Counted from the stretch's first letter, positions 29,697 to 38,443 are shown. The stretch is DNA of 41,179 nucleotides from an uncultured Pelagibacteraceae bacterium (GCA_902534465.1 CACAPU010000009.1:1-41179), one strand, 5' to 3'. Notes: generated from the sequence alone by a model not told the origin. Translations and numbers: made by a program.

Positions 29697-30136
29697 AAAA
29701 AACATTGCTTTATTTCGTGATAATTTTTTTTCTTTTCTCAAAAACATATGCAAATATTTATGGAGATTTAAAATCAGAATTAAGTCAATTAAATTATTCA
29801 AATATTTTATCTTTTATTAAAAAAATTACTCTATCCTTCGAGTTAGAAAATTCATTTGTCAGTAGCTGCAGATCAGAAATAAAAATATTTAAAGAATGGG
29901 GAAATGAATGTAAAAAACTTTTAAAAAGAATAGAGGGTATAGAGTATTTAAATGGAATCGTTACTGATGACAAATTTAAGTTATTTTTGAATGATGTTGC
30001 AATAAGATTAGATAACAATGAAAGTATAGGTATAGATAAAATTAAATTTTCCTCAGAATTAAAACGTACAACAAAAGAAATGGAAAAAATGTCAGAATAT
30101 ATGTCTGAAATAAATTTTTTAAAAAATAAATTATGA
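29693..30136 (+). CDS. Unrecognised small exported protein between two permease genes
   Basis: I do not recognise this 147-residue protein. A clear signal peptide covers residues 1-20 (LLYFVIIFFLFSKTYA, cut before NIYG). The mature part is charged, probably mostly helical, with two cysteines (C59, C73) that could form a disulfide in the periplasm, and a Lys/Glu-rich C-terminus. It starts on a GTG overlapping the LivH stop and ends overlapping the LivM start by four bases, so it is translated as part of the importer operon. A role as an accessory subunit of this transporter is inference only. It is not a permease or binding protein by sequence. Confidence 0.75.
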   Translation: MKKTLLYFVIIFFLFSKTYANIYGDLKSELSQLNYSNILSFIKKITLSFELENSFVSSCRSEIKIFKEWGNECKKLLKRIEGIEYLNGIVTDDKFKLFLNDVAIRLDNNESIGIDKIKFSSELKRTTKEMEKMSEYMSEINFLKNKL

Positions 30137-31182
30137 GCAAAAATATTATTTTATATGGAGCTATCTTAATCTTTGGGCTTGCTGCACCGTTTATTTTTCC
30201 AGCGTTTAAAGTTCAATTATCAATCCTTTGTATATTAATAATTCTAGCTATCACTTGGAACGTCCAAGGTGGTGAAATGGGTTATAATACTTTTGGAAAT
30301 ATTTTGTTTTATGGACTGGGAATGTATTTATGTGCCTCAGTTCAGGTAGGAATGTTTTTTCCTTTAGGAGAGTGGACTGAGGGTGGTGGAGAAAAAACTT
30401 TTGTTCATACTCCTGCTCAATTCTTTCAAGGATTTGCAGTAGGCTTGGCAGTTGCGGCAGTAGTCCCAGCGATTATAGCTGGTTTAATTGGTTATTCAAT
30501 TTTAGGTTTAAGAGGACATTATTTTGCAATTTGTACATTGGGTTTAGGAGTTGCAGCTGGAGAAATTTCTGGTGGAATAGAAATCATTGGAGCAGGACAA
30601 GGTTTTACAACACCACCATTTCCTAATGTTGACAGGTTAGAAGCAAGAGGTGAGTTTTTCTACTTTTGTAGTTTTATAGTTTTGGTCTTCACGTTTCTTG
30701 CAGTTAAAGCAATTTATTCAACAAGATTTAAACTTGTTCTTAATGCAATTAGAGACAACGAAGATAAAGCTGAAGCAATGGGTATTCAAACAATGAAATA
30801 TAAAATTATCGGTTGGATGATCTCTGCATTTTTCTGTGGATTGGCCGGAGGTATCATGGGTGGACTAGTTGGATATATAGACTCAACTGATGTTGCATTT
30901 GATGGAAGAGAAATGGGAGTATTCATGGTCTTGATGGCTATACTTGGAGGAAAAGGAACTTTGTGGGGCCCAGTAATTGGTGCAACTTTATTTCATATTT
31001 TTAAAGAAGGTTTTTGGACTTTCTTCTTAGGTTGGCAGTATGTTGCTCTTGGGGTTTTGATTGTTGTAATTGTTATCTATTTCCCAGAGGGGATTATGGG
31101 TTGGTTGAGAGAAAAGTATCCAGAGAGATTTGGTGAAGTTGTGGATGAAGCAGATCGGAAAGCACAGGTTACACTTAAATGA
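30133..31182 (+). CDS. livM: Liv-type ABC permease, LivM-like (system A)
   Basis: Second permease of the importer, 349 residues with about ten helices. Family segments: ILAITWNVQGGEMGYNTFGN (usual GxxSLGHxxF region), LRGHYFAICTLGLGVAAGE, and RFKLVLNAIRDNEDKAEAMGIQTMKYK, the ATPase-contact loop, then MAILGGKGTLWGPVIGA and a C-terminal FPEGIMGWL. It overlaps the genes on both sides by four bases. Confidence 0.92.
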   Translation: MSKNIILYGAILIFGLAAPFIFPAFKVQLSILCILIILAITWNVQGGEMGYNTFGNILFYGLGMYLCASVQVGMFFPLGEWTEGGGEKTFVHTPAQFFQGFAVGLAVAAVVPAIIAGLIGYSILGLRGHYFAICTLGLGVAAGEISGGIEIIGAGQGFTTPPFPNVDRLEARGEFFYFCSFIVLVFTFLAVKAIYSTRFKLVLNAIRDNEDKAEAMGIQTMKYKIIGWMISAFFCGLAGGIMGGLVGYIDSTDVAFDGREMGVFMVLMAILGGKGTLWGPVIGATLFHIFKEGFWTFFLGWQYVALGVLIVVIVIYFPEGIMGWLREKYPERFGEVVDEADRKAQVTLK

Positions 31183-31919
31183 GTATTTTAGAAGTAAATA
31201 ATGTCAGTAAGTCATTTGGAGGTGTTAAGGCTAATGTTGATATATCCATGTCAGTTGAAAAAGGAAAAATCGTAGGTTTAATTGGGCCAAATGGATCTGG
31301 AAAAACTACATTGTTCAATTCTATAGTTGGAACATATCCGATAGACCAAGGATCAATTAAATTTAATGGTAAAGAAGTATCTGAGTTACCAGTTCCAGTA
31401 ATAGCTAAACTTGGTTTGCTTAGAACTTTCCAGCAAACAAGAATTTATGGAAAATTGAATTGTGTAGATAACATGCTTATAAGTCATAAAGCAAGCGATG
31501 AAAGTTTAGTTTCTATATTTTCCCAGATACCTCAAAATCTTACAGAAAAAGCTGAAAATTTATTAAATTTTGTTGGATTATATCAAAAAAGAAAACTAAG
31601 AGCTGGAGATTTATCATTTGGTCAGCAGAAATTATTAGAATTAGCAATGGCATTAATGAATGAGCCTGAGATGTTATTACTGGACGAACCGACTGCAGGT
31701 ATCAACCCTACATTAATAAATGGAATTATTGATAGATTGATAAAAGTAAATCAAGATTTTGGAATTACTCTACTTGTTATTGAACATAATATGAGAGTAA
31801 TAATGCAATTAGCTGAAAGCATCTTTTGCCTTGCACATGGAAAAATGCTTGCAAATGGAACACCTGACGAAATTAAAAATGACAAGCGTGTTATTGACGC
31901 TTATTTAGGAGCTCAATAA
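31179..31919 (+). CDS. livG: Liv-type ABC ATPase, LivG-like (system A)
   Basis: Nucleotide-binding subunit, 246 residues. Walker A GPNGSGKTTLFN near residues 36-47, a Q-loop with RTFQQTRIYGKL, signature LSFGQQKLLELAMAL, Walker B LLLDEPTAGINP and switch His in LVIEHNMRVIM. The longer helical insert and C-terminal DAYLGAQ are LivG features. It overlaps livM by four bases and livF by one. Confidence 0.94.
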   Translation: MSILEVNNVSKSFGGVKANVDISMSVEKGKIVGLIGPNGSGKTTLFNSIVGTYPIDQGSIKFNGKEVSELPVPVIAKLGLLRTFQQTRIYGKLNCVDNMLISHKASDESLVSIFSQIPQNLTEKAENLLNFVGLYQKRKLRAGDLSFGQQKLLELAMALMNEPEMLLLDEPTAGINPTLINGIIDRLIKVNQDFGITLLVIEHNMRVIMQLAESIFCLAHGKMLANGTPDEIKNDKRVIDAYLGAQ

Positions 31920-32704
31920 TGGCAAATCAATATGAAGTTCTTGGTAAAGCTCCTGGAGCAGAGGATTTAAAAAAACTATCGTCAGAAAATGTTCACTTAA
32001 CTATCAAGGGTTTATCAGCTGGTTATGGTAAGATGGAAATACTACACAATTTTGATTTGTTTGTAAGTAAAGCACAATCTCTCTGTTTGATTGGTCCAAA
32101 TGGTGCAGGAAAATCAACTATACTTCATTCAATATATGGTTTTACAAATATCTTTTCAGGAAAAATAGAAATTGATGGAAAAGAAATAACTAACCTCAGT
32201 CCAGCAGAAAAACTTAAATCTGAGGGCATAGCATATATTCTACAAGATAATTCAGTTTTTCCAGATATGACTGTAGAGGAAAATCTTTTAATGGGTGGAT
32301 ACATTAAAGATAAAACAGAAGAATCTTTTGAAGAAGCAGAAAGAGTTCTTCAAAAATATGAAAGATTAAGAAACAGAAGAAATCAACCTGCAAAAGTATT
32401 ATCGGGTGGAGAAAGACGACTTTTAGAGATTTCTCGAGCGCTAGTGATGAAACCTTCTATTTTACTTGTTGATGAACCGTCAATTGGGCTTGAGCCTAGA
32501 TATATTCAAATGGTTTTTGAGATTTTAGATGATCTTCAAAAAAATGAAAAAAAAACAATTATATTGGTAGAGCAAAATGCCAAAAAAGGTTTAGAGTTTG
32601 CTGATGTTGGTTATGTTTTAGTTTCAGGAGAAACAGCAATTGCAGGTAAAGGAGATGATCTTTTAAATAATCCAGATGTCGGCCGTCTATTCTTAGGCGG
32701 TTAA
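31919..32704 (+). CDS. livF: Liv-type ABC ATPase, LivF-like (system A)
   Basis: Second nucleotide-binding subunit, 261 residues. Walker A GPNGAGKST, Q-loop YILQDNSVFPDMTVEENLLMGG, signature LSGGERRLLEISRAL, Walker B ILLVDEPSIGLEP and switch region ILVEQNAKKGLEFAD. About 25 extra residues at the N-terminus (MANQYEVLGKAPGAEDLKKL) precede the domain; most LivF proteins lack them. The ATG overlaps the livG stop by one base, so the extension looks genuine. azlC starts on the last base of this gene. Confidence 0.94.
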   Translation: MANQYEVLGKAPGAEDLKKLSSENVHLTIKGLSAGYGKMEILHNFDLFVSKAQSLCLIGPNGAGKSTILHSIYGFTNIFSGKIEIDGKEITNLSPAEKLKSEGIAYILQDNSVFPDMTVEENLLMGGYIKDKTEESFEEAERVLQKYERLRNRRNQPAKVLSGGERRLLEISRALVMKPSILLVDEPSIGLEPRYIQMVFEILDDLQKNEKKTIILVEQNAKKGLEFADVGYVLVSGETAIAGKGDDLLNNPDVGRLFLGG

Positions 32705-33408
32705 TGATAAACCTAAAATATTTTATCAAAGGAATAGTCTGCTCAAAAAAATTTGATAGTCCAGCAATTGCATTAGGGGCTAGCTTCATTGCTATTGGTG
32801 CCTTATTAAAAAATTTAGGGTTTAATATACAAGAAAGTATTTTTTCAACATTTTTAACCTACGCCCTTCCAGGATCATTAGTGATGGCGGAATCAATGTT
32901 AATTGGTGCTTCACTTGTAAATATTTTTTTAGCAGTATGGTTGGTTAATTCTAGACTATTTCCAATGACAGTTTCAATTATGCCATTACTTAAACATAAT
33001 AGCCAACCTAGATGGAAATATTATATATCTTGTCATTTTGTAGCTGTTTCTTCGTGGTTGATTTTAAAAAGTAATTATGAGGAAATTGATAGGAAATATA
33101 GAATAGATTTTTGGATTGGTATAGGAACAGCCACTTGGCTAATTGCCATTTTTTCAACAGTATTAGGATTTTATGCTGCCGACTTTTTAAGCAAAGATAT
33201 GATTATTGGACTTGCAATAGTAAATCCAATTTATTTTATGTGTGCAATGATAGGAGTAATGAAAACTATACAACTTTCCTCTGCAATTATTCTGGGTGCA
33301 TTTTTAGGTCCAATTTTTTATTTTTTTTCACCAGAATGGAGTGTTTTACTTGGTGGATTGGTAGCTGGTTCAATTGCTTACTTTATAGGAGAGGTTTATG
33401 ACAGCTAA
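32704..33408 (+). CDS. azlC: AzlC-type exporter large subunit
   Basis: Large membrane subunit of the AzlCD (YgaZH-type) branched-chain amino acid exporter. The 234 residues form about six helices; the first part shows SPAIALGASFIAIGALLKNLGF, and TYALPGSLVMAESMLIGASLVNIFLAVWLVNSRLFPM matches the conserved AzlC core. It begins on the last base of livF and overlaps azlD by 11 bases, so an exporter is coupled to an importer operon. Confidence 0.85.
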   Translation: MINLKYFIKGIVCSKKFDSPAIALGASFIAIGALLKNLGFNIQESIFSTFLTYALPGSLVMAESMLIGASLVNIFLAVWLVNSRLFPMTVSIMPLLKHNSQPRWKYYISCHFVAVSSWLILKSNYEEIDRKYRIDFWIGIGTATWLIAIFSTVLGFYAADFLSKDMIIGLAIVNPIYFMCAMIGVMKTIQLSSAIILGAFLGPIFYFFSPEWSVLLGGLVAGSIAYFIGEVYDS

Positions 33409-33724
33409 TATTGTCTTAGCAATTTTAGTAACTTCTCTTGCAACTTATATTTCAAGATTTCTTGGTGCTTTAACATCAGAAAAGATAGGAGAGACATCTA
33501 AAATTTATAAATGGTTTAATTGTGTAGCATATTCAACTCTTGCAGCTTTAATCTCAAGAATGTTAATTTTTCCATCTGGAGATCTTTCAGATGTACATTA
33601 TATTTTAAGGATAATTGTCATTTTATTATCAATATTAATTTTTTATGTCACTAAAAGAAATTTAGTTTATCCGACCATATTATCTGCTATAATTTTGGCT
33701 ACATTAAATAGTTTTGCTGTATGA
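33398..33724 (+). CDS. azlD: AzlD-type exporter small subunit
   Basis: Small partner of AzlC, 108 residues with four hydrophobic segments. SLATYISRFLGALTSEK matches the usual TYLPRxxG start of AzlD, and CVAYSTLAALISRMLIF the second conserved stretch. The 11-base overlap with azlC and 4-base overlap with the next gene indicate translational coupling. The call rests partly on its partner, since AzlD is weakly conserved. Confidence 0.82.
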   Translation: MTANIVLAILVTSLATYISRFLGALTSEKIGETSKIYKWFNCVAYSTLAALISRMLIFPSGDLSDVHYILRIIVILLSILIFYVTKRNLVYPTILSAIILATLNSFAV

Positions 33725-34227
33725 AAAAACTTTTTTTTATTATTTTTTTTCTAATACTTTCTAGTAATGCACATGCTGGATGTGACGATCCAATAGCTGA
33801 TGGAGTAGACTATTCTAAATGTAAATTTTCAGACGGTCAGGATTTACAAGGAACCTTTCTTCCTAACTCTAATCTCTCATTTGCTAGTTTTATTCAAGTA
33901 AATTTTGATAAAAGTATAATGATGAATTCAGATTTAACATTTGGAACTTTTTCAGAGTCATCTTTCATTAGAGCTAATTTATATGAGTCAAATTTAGGTG
34001 GTGGAAATTTTGAGCAATCGAATTTTACAAGTGCTAACTTAACTAGAGTAGATTTTACAGGTTCTACCCTCATAGATGCAAATTTTCAGAATTCCAATTT
34101 AATGGAGGCGAACTTTACGTCATCTAATATTTTAAATGCAAATTTTGATGGTGCAAATTTAATTGGAGCTACTTGGACAATGGGAGAAATTTGCGGACCA
34201 GAGTCCATAGGTATTTGTAATAAATAA
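33721..34227 (+). CDS. Exported pentapeptide-repeat protein
   Basis: 168 residues with a signal peptide (1-19, FFIIFFLILSSNAHA, cut before GCDDP). Residues about 36-155 are a run of pentapeptide repeats of the A(N/D)(L/F)xx type, such as SNLSFASFIQVNF, RANLYESNLGGGNF and TSANLTRVDFTGSTLIDANF, which form a right-handed beta-helix. Cysteines sit near the N-terminus (C21, C34) and C-terminus (two, in EICGPESIGICNK), so disulfide capping of the helix is possible. The Cys after the signal peptide lacks a good lipobox. Function unknown. It overlaps azlD by four bases. Confidence 0.88.
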   Translation: MKKLFFIIFFLILSSNAHAGCDDPIADGVDYSKCKFSDGQDLQGTFLPNSNLSFASFIQVNFDKSIMMNSDLTFGTFSESSFIRANLYESNLGGGNFEQSNFTSANLTRVDFTGSTLIDANFQNSNLMEANFTSSNILNANFDGANLIGATWTMGEICGPESIGICNK

Positions 34228-34231
34228 ATTC

Positions 34232-35152
34232 GTGAAGAATCTTCTTAAATTAGATGGATTTGAAATTTCCTTTCATGAAAAATCTAATAGGATAATAAAT
34301 ATAAAAATTGAGGATCAAATTATTGATCGATTAGTGTTTCCATTTAAAAAATTTAATATTACAGCATTAGAGTATAAACCATTTACAAGGTTCACTATTG
34401 CAAAAAGTTTAGATGAAACTGCATCTAATAAATTAAGTAATTTTTTAAACGAAATTATTAAAGATAGAGATACTGGTTGTTTTATAATTGGTCCCAAAAA
34501 CAAGTCTACTAAAATAGATCAAACATTTTTAGTTAAACTATCAACTGCAATAACTCACTTAATTGGAAATCCAAATCACGACTCAATGGCTGGAAAATAC
34601 TATGCAAGGTTTCATGTTAAACATGAAGATAATAGCGACTCATATCTTCGTAAGGCATATATAAATATGGATTTACATACTGATGGAACATATGTACGAG
34701 AAATAACTGATTGGATATTAATGTCAAAGCTTGAGGAAGAGAATGTGATTGGTGGAGAGACTGTCTTACTACATCTTGATGACTGGGAACATTTGTCAGA
34801 TCTCTCAGACGATAAAATTGGACAACAAAATTTTATTTGGGGATCTCCAAAAAGTAAAAATATTGATTATAAAGTTGAACACCCTGTTTTTTCTAAAGAT
34901 AGTGATGGAAAACCTATTATTTCTTACATTGATCAATTTCCTGAACCGAAAAATATGGATCAAGGATTGTTTTTACAAAGATTATCTGATGCTCTTGAAG
35001 GTAGTAAAAATAAGATAATCACCTCTTTACCAGTTGGTAGCGCTGTAGTGGCGAATAATTATTTTTGGCTACATGGTCGAAAACCTTTTAAAGAAAATAA
35101 AAATTTATCAAGAGAATTACTAAGAATAAGAGGTTCCTTTTTTAACAATTAA
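34232..35152 (+). CDS. glaH: CsiD/GlaH-type glutarate 2-hydroxylase
   Basis: Fe(II)/2-oxoglutarate oxygenase closely resembling E. coli CsiD/GlaH, which hydroxylates glutarate (from lysine breakdown) to L-2-hydroxyglutarate. Seen: metal ligands H149 and D151 in MDLHTDGTYV, the segment LLHLDDWEHL, SYIDQFPEPK, distal ligand H281 in FWLHGR, and a likely 2-oxoglutarate-binding Arg300 in RELLRIRG. The 132-residue spacing between the metal motifs matches what I recall for CsiD. Length 306 against about 325. The start is GTG at 34232, four bases after the pentapeptide gene. The usual partner LhgO (L-2-hydroxyglutarate oxidase) is not in the window. Confidence 0.85.
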   Translation: MKNLLKLDGFEISFHEKSNRIINIKIEDQIIDRLVFPFKKFNITALEYKPFTRFTIAKSLDETASNKLSNFLNEIIKDRDTGCFIIGPKNKSTKIDQTFLVKLSTAITHLIGNPNHDSMAGKYYARFHVKHEDNSDSYLRKAYINMDLHTDGTYVREITDWILMSKLEEENVIGGETVLLHLDDWEHLSDLSDDKIGQQNFIWGSPKSKNIDYKVEHPVFSKDSDGKPIISYIDQFPEPKNMDQGLFLQRLSDALEGSKNKIITSLPVGSAVVANNYFWLHGRKPFKENKNLSRELLRIRGSFFNN

Positions 35153-35168
35153 GTGTAGAAAATACACT
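35152..35168 (+). repeat. Small perfect hairpin filling the glaH-proC gap
   Basis: AGTGTA (35152-35157), loop GAAAA, TACACT (35163-35168): six perfect pairs beginning at the last base of the glaH stop and ending one base before the next ATG (35170). There is no T run, so it is not an intrinsic terminator. It could block or time translation of the next gene or protect a cleaved mRNA end; a chance event is possible. Confidence 0.45.
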
Positions 35169-35169
35169 A

Positions 35170-35940
35170 ATGAAACTTGGATTTATAGGAACAGGCAAAA
35201 TTACTTCAGCAGTAGTGACGGGTATATGTAATTCTAAAATCAAGTATTCTAAAATTATTGTATCCGAAAGAAATAAAAAAATTTCAAAACAATTAAAAAA
35301 AAGTTTCAAAAAAATTTATATTGCAAAAAATAATCAAGATATTATTAACGACTGCAACTGGATTTTTCTAGCAGTAACACCTACTGTTGCTAATCAAATT
35401 ATACATAAGCTAAAATTTAAAAAAAGTCAGGTAATTGTAAGTTTCATATCAACAATGAATCTTCAGAATATAAAGAAAGCTGTAAAAGTAAAAGCAAATA
35501 TTTCGAGAGTAATTCCTTTACCACCTATTTCTCTTAAAAAAGGACCAATTCCTATTTTTCCACCAAACAGGAGAGTTAAAAACTTTTTTAAAAATCTAGG
35601 AACAGTTGTTGAAATTAAGAATGAAAAATTATCTAAAAATTTTTGGTCAACATCTGGAATGATGGCACCTTTTTATGAATTATTAAGAACAATGTCTGAA
35701 TGGTTAAATGAAAAAGGAATTCAAAAAGATCAAGCTCAGAGATATATAACATCTCTTTTTTTAGCACTTTCTGAAGATGCTGTAGTTAATTCTAATAGAG
35801 ATTTAAAAATACTTGTCAAAGACTCCCAAACACCAAAAGGATTAAATGAACAAGGTGTAAATGAATTAAAAAAAGCTGGTTTCTATAAAGCTACTAACAA
35901 AACCCTAAATAGTATTCTTAAAAGATTAAATAAAGTATAA
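35170..35940 (+). CDS. ProC-like NAD(P)-dependent reductase, atypical
   Basis: Resembles pyrroline-5-carboxylate reductase: N-terminal Rossmann motif LGFIGTGKITSAVVTGI, IFLAVTPTVANQII, VSFISTMNLQNIKK, RVIPLPPISLKKGP, then an all-helical dimer domain. 256 residues, close to the family's 265-270. The family signature near the C-terminus (PGGTT, whose Thr helps bind the imine substrate) is replaced by QTPKGLNEQG at about residues 220-229. True proline synthesis is therefore doubtful, and another imine or 2-oxo acid may be the substrate. It lies between glaH and the second Liv operon, with 6 bases to the next ATG. Confidence 0.7.
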   Translation: MKLGFIGTGKITSAVVTGICNSKIKYSKIIVSERNKKISKQLKKSFKKIYIAKNNQDIINDCNWIFLAVTPTVANQIIHKLKFKKSQVIVSFISTMNLQNIKKAVKVKANISRVIPLPPISLKKGPIPIFPPNRRVKNFFKNLGTVVEIKNEKLSKNFWSTSGMMAPFYELLRTMSEWLNEKGIQKDQAQRYITSLFLALSEDAVVNSNRDLKILVKDSQTPKGLNEQGVNELKKAGFYKATNKTLNSILKRLNKV

Positions 35941-35946
35941 TTTTAT

Positions 35947-36723
35947 ATGCAGCAAGCTTCAAACATTCTGCAAATTGATAACTTATCAAAATATTTTGGT
36001 GGTTTGGCAGCTGTATCAAATTGCTCATTAAAAATAAAAGAAGGTTCAATTACAGGAATAATTGGTCCGAATGGATCAGGCAAAACCACTCTATTTAATC
36101 TCATAGCAGGCAATCTCAAATCATCAGATGGAAAAGTATTATTTAATAAAGAAGATATAACAAACGTTCCATCTCATGAGCTTTTCTCAAAAGGTTTACT
36201 TAGAACCTTTCAAATAGCTCACGAGTTTTCAAATATGACTGTCCTTGAAAATTTAATGATGGTTCCAGGTAACCAAACAGGAGAAATTTTAATAAATGCC
36301 CTTTTAAAACCAAATTTAATTAAAAAAGAGGAAGATATAATTAGAGCAAAAGCATACGAAGTAACTGAATTTTTAAATCTTAAACATCTAGCAAATGAAC
36401 GTGCTGGTAATTTATCCGGAGGGCAAAAAAAATTGCTAGAACTTGGAAGAACAATGATGGTGGATGCAAAGCTTGTTTTATTGGATGAAGTTGGGGCAGG
36501 GGTTAATAGAACATTATTAAAAGACTTAGGGACAGCAATTTTAAGACTTAACAAAGAAAAAAACTATACTTTTTGCATGATTGAGCATGATATGGATTTT
36601 ATAAGCAGAATGTGTGATCCGGTCATTGTAATGTCTGAAGGTTCTGTTCTTTTTGAGGGAACTTCAGACGAAGTTAAGAAAAATGAAAAAGTTATAGACA
36701 GTTATTTAGGTAGAAAGAAGTAA
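35947..36723 (+). CDS. Liv-type ABC ATPase, LivG-like (system B)
   Basis: Nucleotide-binding subunit, 258 residues. Walker A GPNGSGKTT near residues 39-47, Q-loop LLRTFQIAHEFSNMTVLENLMM, signature LSGGQKKLLELGRTM, Walker B LVLLDEVGAGVN (Val in place of the usual Pro) and switch His in MIEHDMDFI. Clearly related to the system A LivG but divergent, so not a recent duplicate. It is followed directly, with no gap, by the LivF-like gene. Confidence 0.93.
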   Translation: MQQASNILQIDNLSKYFGGLAAVSNCSLKIKEGSITGIIGPNGSGKTTLFNLIAGNLKSSDGKVLFNKEDITNVPSHELFSKGLLRTFQIAHEFSNMTVLENLMMVPGNQTGEILINALLKPNLIKKEEDIIRAKAYEVTEFLNLKHLANERAGNLSGGQKKLLELGRTMMVDAKLVLLDEVGAGVNRTLLKDLGTAILRLNKEKNYTFCMIEHDMDFISRMCDPVIVMSEGSVLFEGTSDEVKKNEKVIDSYLGRKK

Positions 36724-37431
36724 ATGGCATTTTTTGAGGGAAATAAAATGACAGGAGGATACGGTGATGGTCCTGATATTATTAGCTCATGTACTATTAA
36801 TGTTAACAGGGGTGAGATAGTTGCAATACTTGGACCAAATGGAGCTGGCAAATCTACAGCTATGAAAGCAATGCTTGGATTGTTAAATCTTAAATCAGGC
36901 AATATTTCAATTGACGGAGAAGATATTTCTAAAATAACTCCCCAAGAAAGAGTTAAAAAAGGAATATCATTTGTACCACAAACTAGAAATGTTTTTGCAG
37001 AACTTACTGTAAAAGAAAATTTAGAGGTTGGTGCTTTTTTAAGAACAGATAATATAAATAATGTTATCGAAGAAATATATGATCTATTTCCAATTTTAAG
37101 AGAAAAAAAAGATCAAGTAGTTGGACAATTATCAGGAGGGCAAAGACAACAAGTAGCTTTGGGACGGGCTCTAATGATTAAACCATCAGTTCTTATGTTA
37201 GATGAGCCTACAGCAGGAGTTTCACCAATAGTTATGGATGAATTATTCGAACATATTATTAGAGTTAAAAATACAAAAGTAGCAATCATTATGGTCGAAC
37301 AAAATGCAAAACAGGCTTTAAGCATTTCTGATCGAGGATATGTGCTTGTAACTGGTGAAAATAAATTTGAGGGGTCTGGCAAGGAATTATTAAATAATCC
37401 AGAAGTTAGGAGATCTTTCTTAGGAGCTTAG
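36724..37431 (+). CDS. Liv-type ABC ATPase, LivF-like (system B)
   Basis: Second nucleotide-binding subunit, 235 residues, without the N-terminal extension seen in system A. Walker A GPNGAGKST, FVPQTRNVFAELTVKENLEVG, signature LSGGQRQQVALGRAL, Walker B LMLDEPTAGVSP and switch region IMVEQNAKQALSISD. It abuts livG and is one base from the permease gene. Confidence 0.94.
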   Translation: MAFFEGNKMTGGYGDGPDIISSCTINVNRGEIVAILGPNGAGKSTAMKAMLGLLNLKSGNISIDGEDISKITPQERVKKGISFVPQTRNVFAELTVKENLEVGAFLRTDNINNVIEEIYDLFPILREKKDQVVGQLSGGQRQQVALGRALMIKPSVLMLDEPTAGVSPIVMDELFEHIIRVKNTKVAIIMVEQNAKQALSISDRGYVLVTGENKFEGSGKELLNNPEVRRSFLGA

Positions 37432-37432
37432 T

Positions 37433-38443
37433 ATGGATTTAATTAATGCAGTAATAGTTTTATTGAATTATACAATTATTCCAGCCTTAACTTATGGCTC
37501 TCAATTAGCTCTTGGAGCAATTTTTGTAACATTAATATATGGTATTTTAAGATTTGCTAACTTTGCAACTGGAGACATGATGTCATTTGGTACAATGTTT
37601 GCTGTGCTTTTGACTTATTACTTCCAATCTATTGGAATTAATTTTGGTTTTCTACCTACAGCTTTGCTCACTATTCCTTTTGCAATTTTTATGATGATTT
37701 TATACATGCTGTTAATAGATCAAACAGTATTTAAATATTACAGAATAAAGAAAAGTCCGCCAGTTATGCTAGCAATGGTAAGCGTTGGTGTAATGTTTGT
37801 AACACAAGCAATCATAAGAATTATAATTGGACCTACTGATCGCAGATTCTTAGATGGTGAAAAATTTATTTTAAAAGCAACTGAGTTTAAAGAAATGACA
37901 GGTCTTGCCGAAGGTTTAACAATTAAATCTACACAAATGATTACAATTGTAGTTACTATAATTGTTGTTGCTATTATGTTTTGGTTTTTAAATAAAACTA
38001 AAACTGGAACTAGCATGAGAGCTTACTCAGATAATGAAGATTTAGCACTTCTTTCAGGAATAGATCCCAAAAAAGTAGTTCTAATTACTTGGATTATTGC
38101 TGGAATATTAGCAACAATTGGTGGGATTCTTTATGGTTTAGATAAAAGTTATAGACCATTCGTATATTTTAATAACATGTTGCCTATCTTTGCTGCTGCT
38201 ATAGTAGGTGGAATAGGAAATCCATACGGAGCATTCTTTGGTGGTTATGTTATAGCATTTGCTGAAATATTTTTGACTTATGCATATAAAAGATTTTTGG
38301 TTTATATTTTGCCAGAGTCTCTAGAACCAAACTCATTGATGCAATTATTATCAACCGATTACAAATTTGCGATTTCTTTTTCGATACTAGTTATTGTTTT
38401 AATATTTAGACCGTCAGGCATATTTGAAGGAAAACGCATATGA
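37433..38443 (+). CDS. Liv-type ABC permease, LivH-like (system B)
   Basis: Permease of 336 residues with about eight helices. The start segment LTYGSQLALGAIFVTLIYGILRFANFATGDMMSFG, split here, is the LivH N-terminus; the ATPase-contact loop reads TGTSMRAYSDNEDLALLSGIDPKK, and AAAIVGGIGNPYGAFFGG follows. It is about 40 residues longer than the system A LivH, mostly through the periplasmic loop near residues 135-165. It overlaps the LivM gene by four bases. Confidence 0.93.
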   Translation: MDLINAVIVLLNYTIIPALTYGSQLALGAIFVTLIYGILRFANFATGDMMSFGTMFAVLLTYYFQSIGINFGFLPTALLTIPFAIFMMILYMLLIDQTVFKYYRIKKSPPVMLAMVSVGVMFVTQAIIRIIIGPTDRRFLDGEKFILKATEFKEMTGLAEGLTIKSTQMITIVVTIIVVAIMFWFLNKTKTGTSMRAYSDNEDLALLSGIDPKKVVLITWIIAGILATIGGILYGLDKSYRPFVYFNNMLPIFAAAIVGGIGNPYGAFFGGYVIAFAEIFLTYAYKRFLVYILPESLEPNSLMQLLSTDYKFAISFSILVIVLIFRPSGIFEGKRI

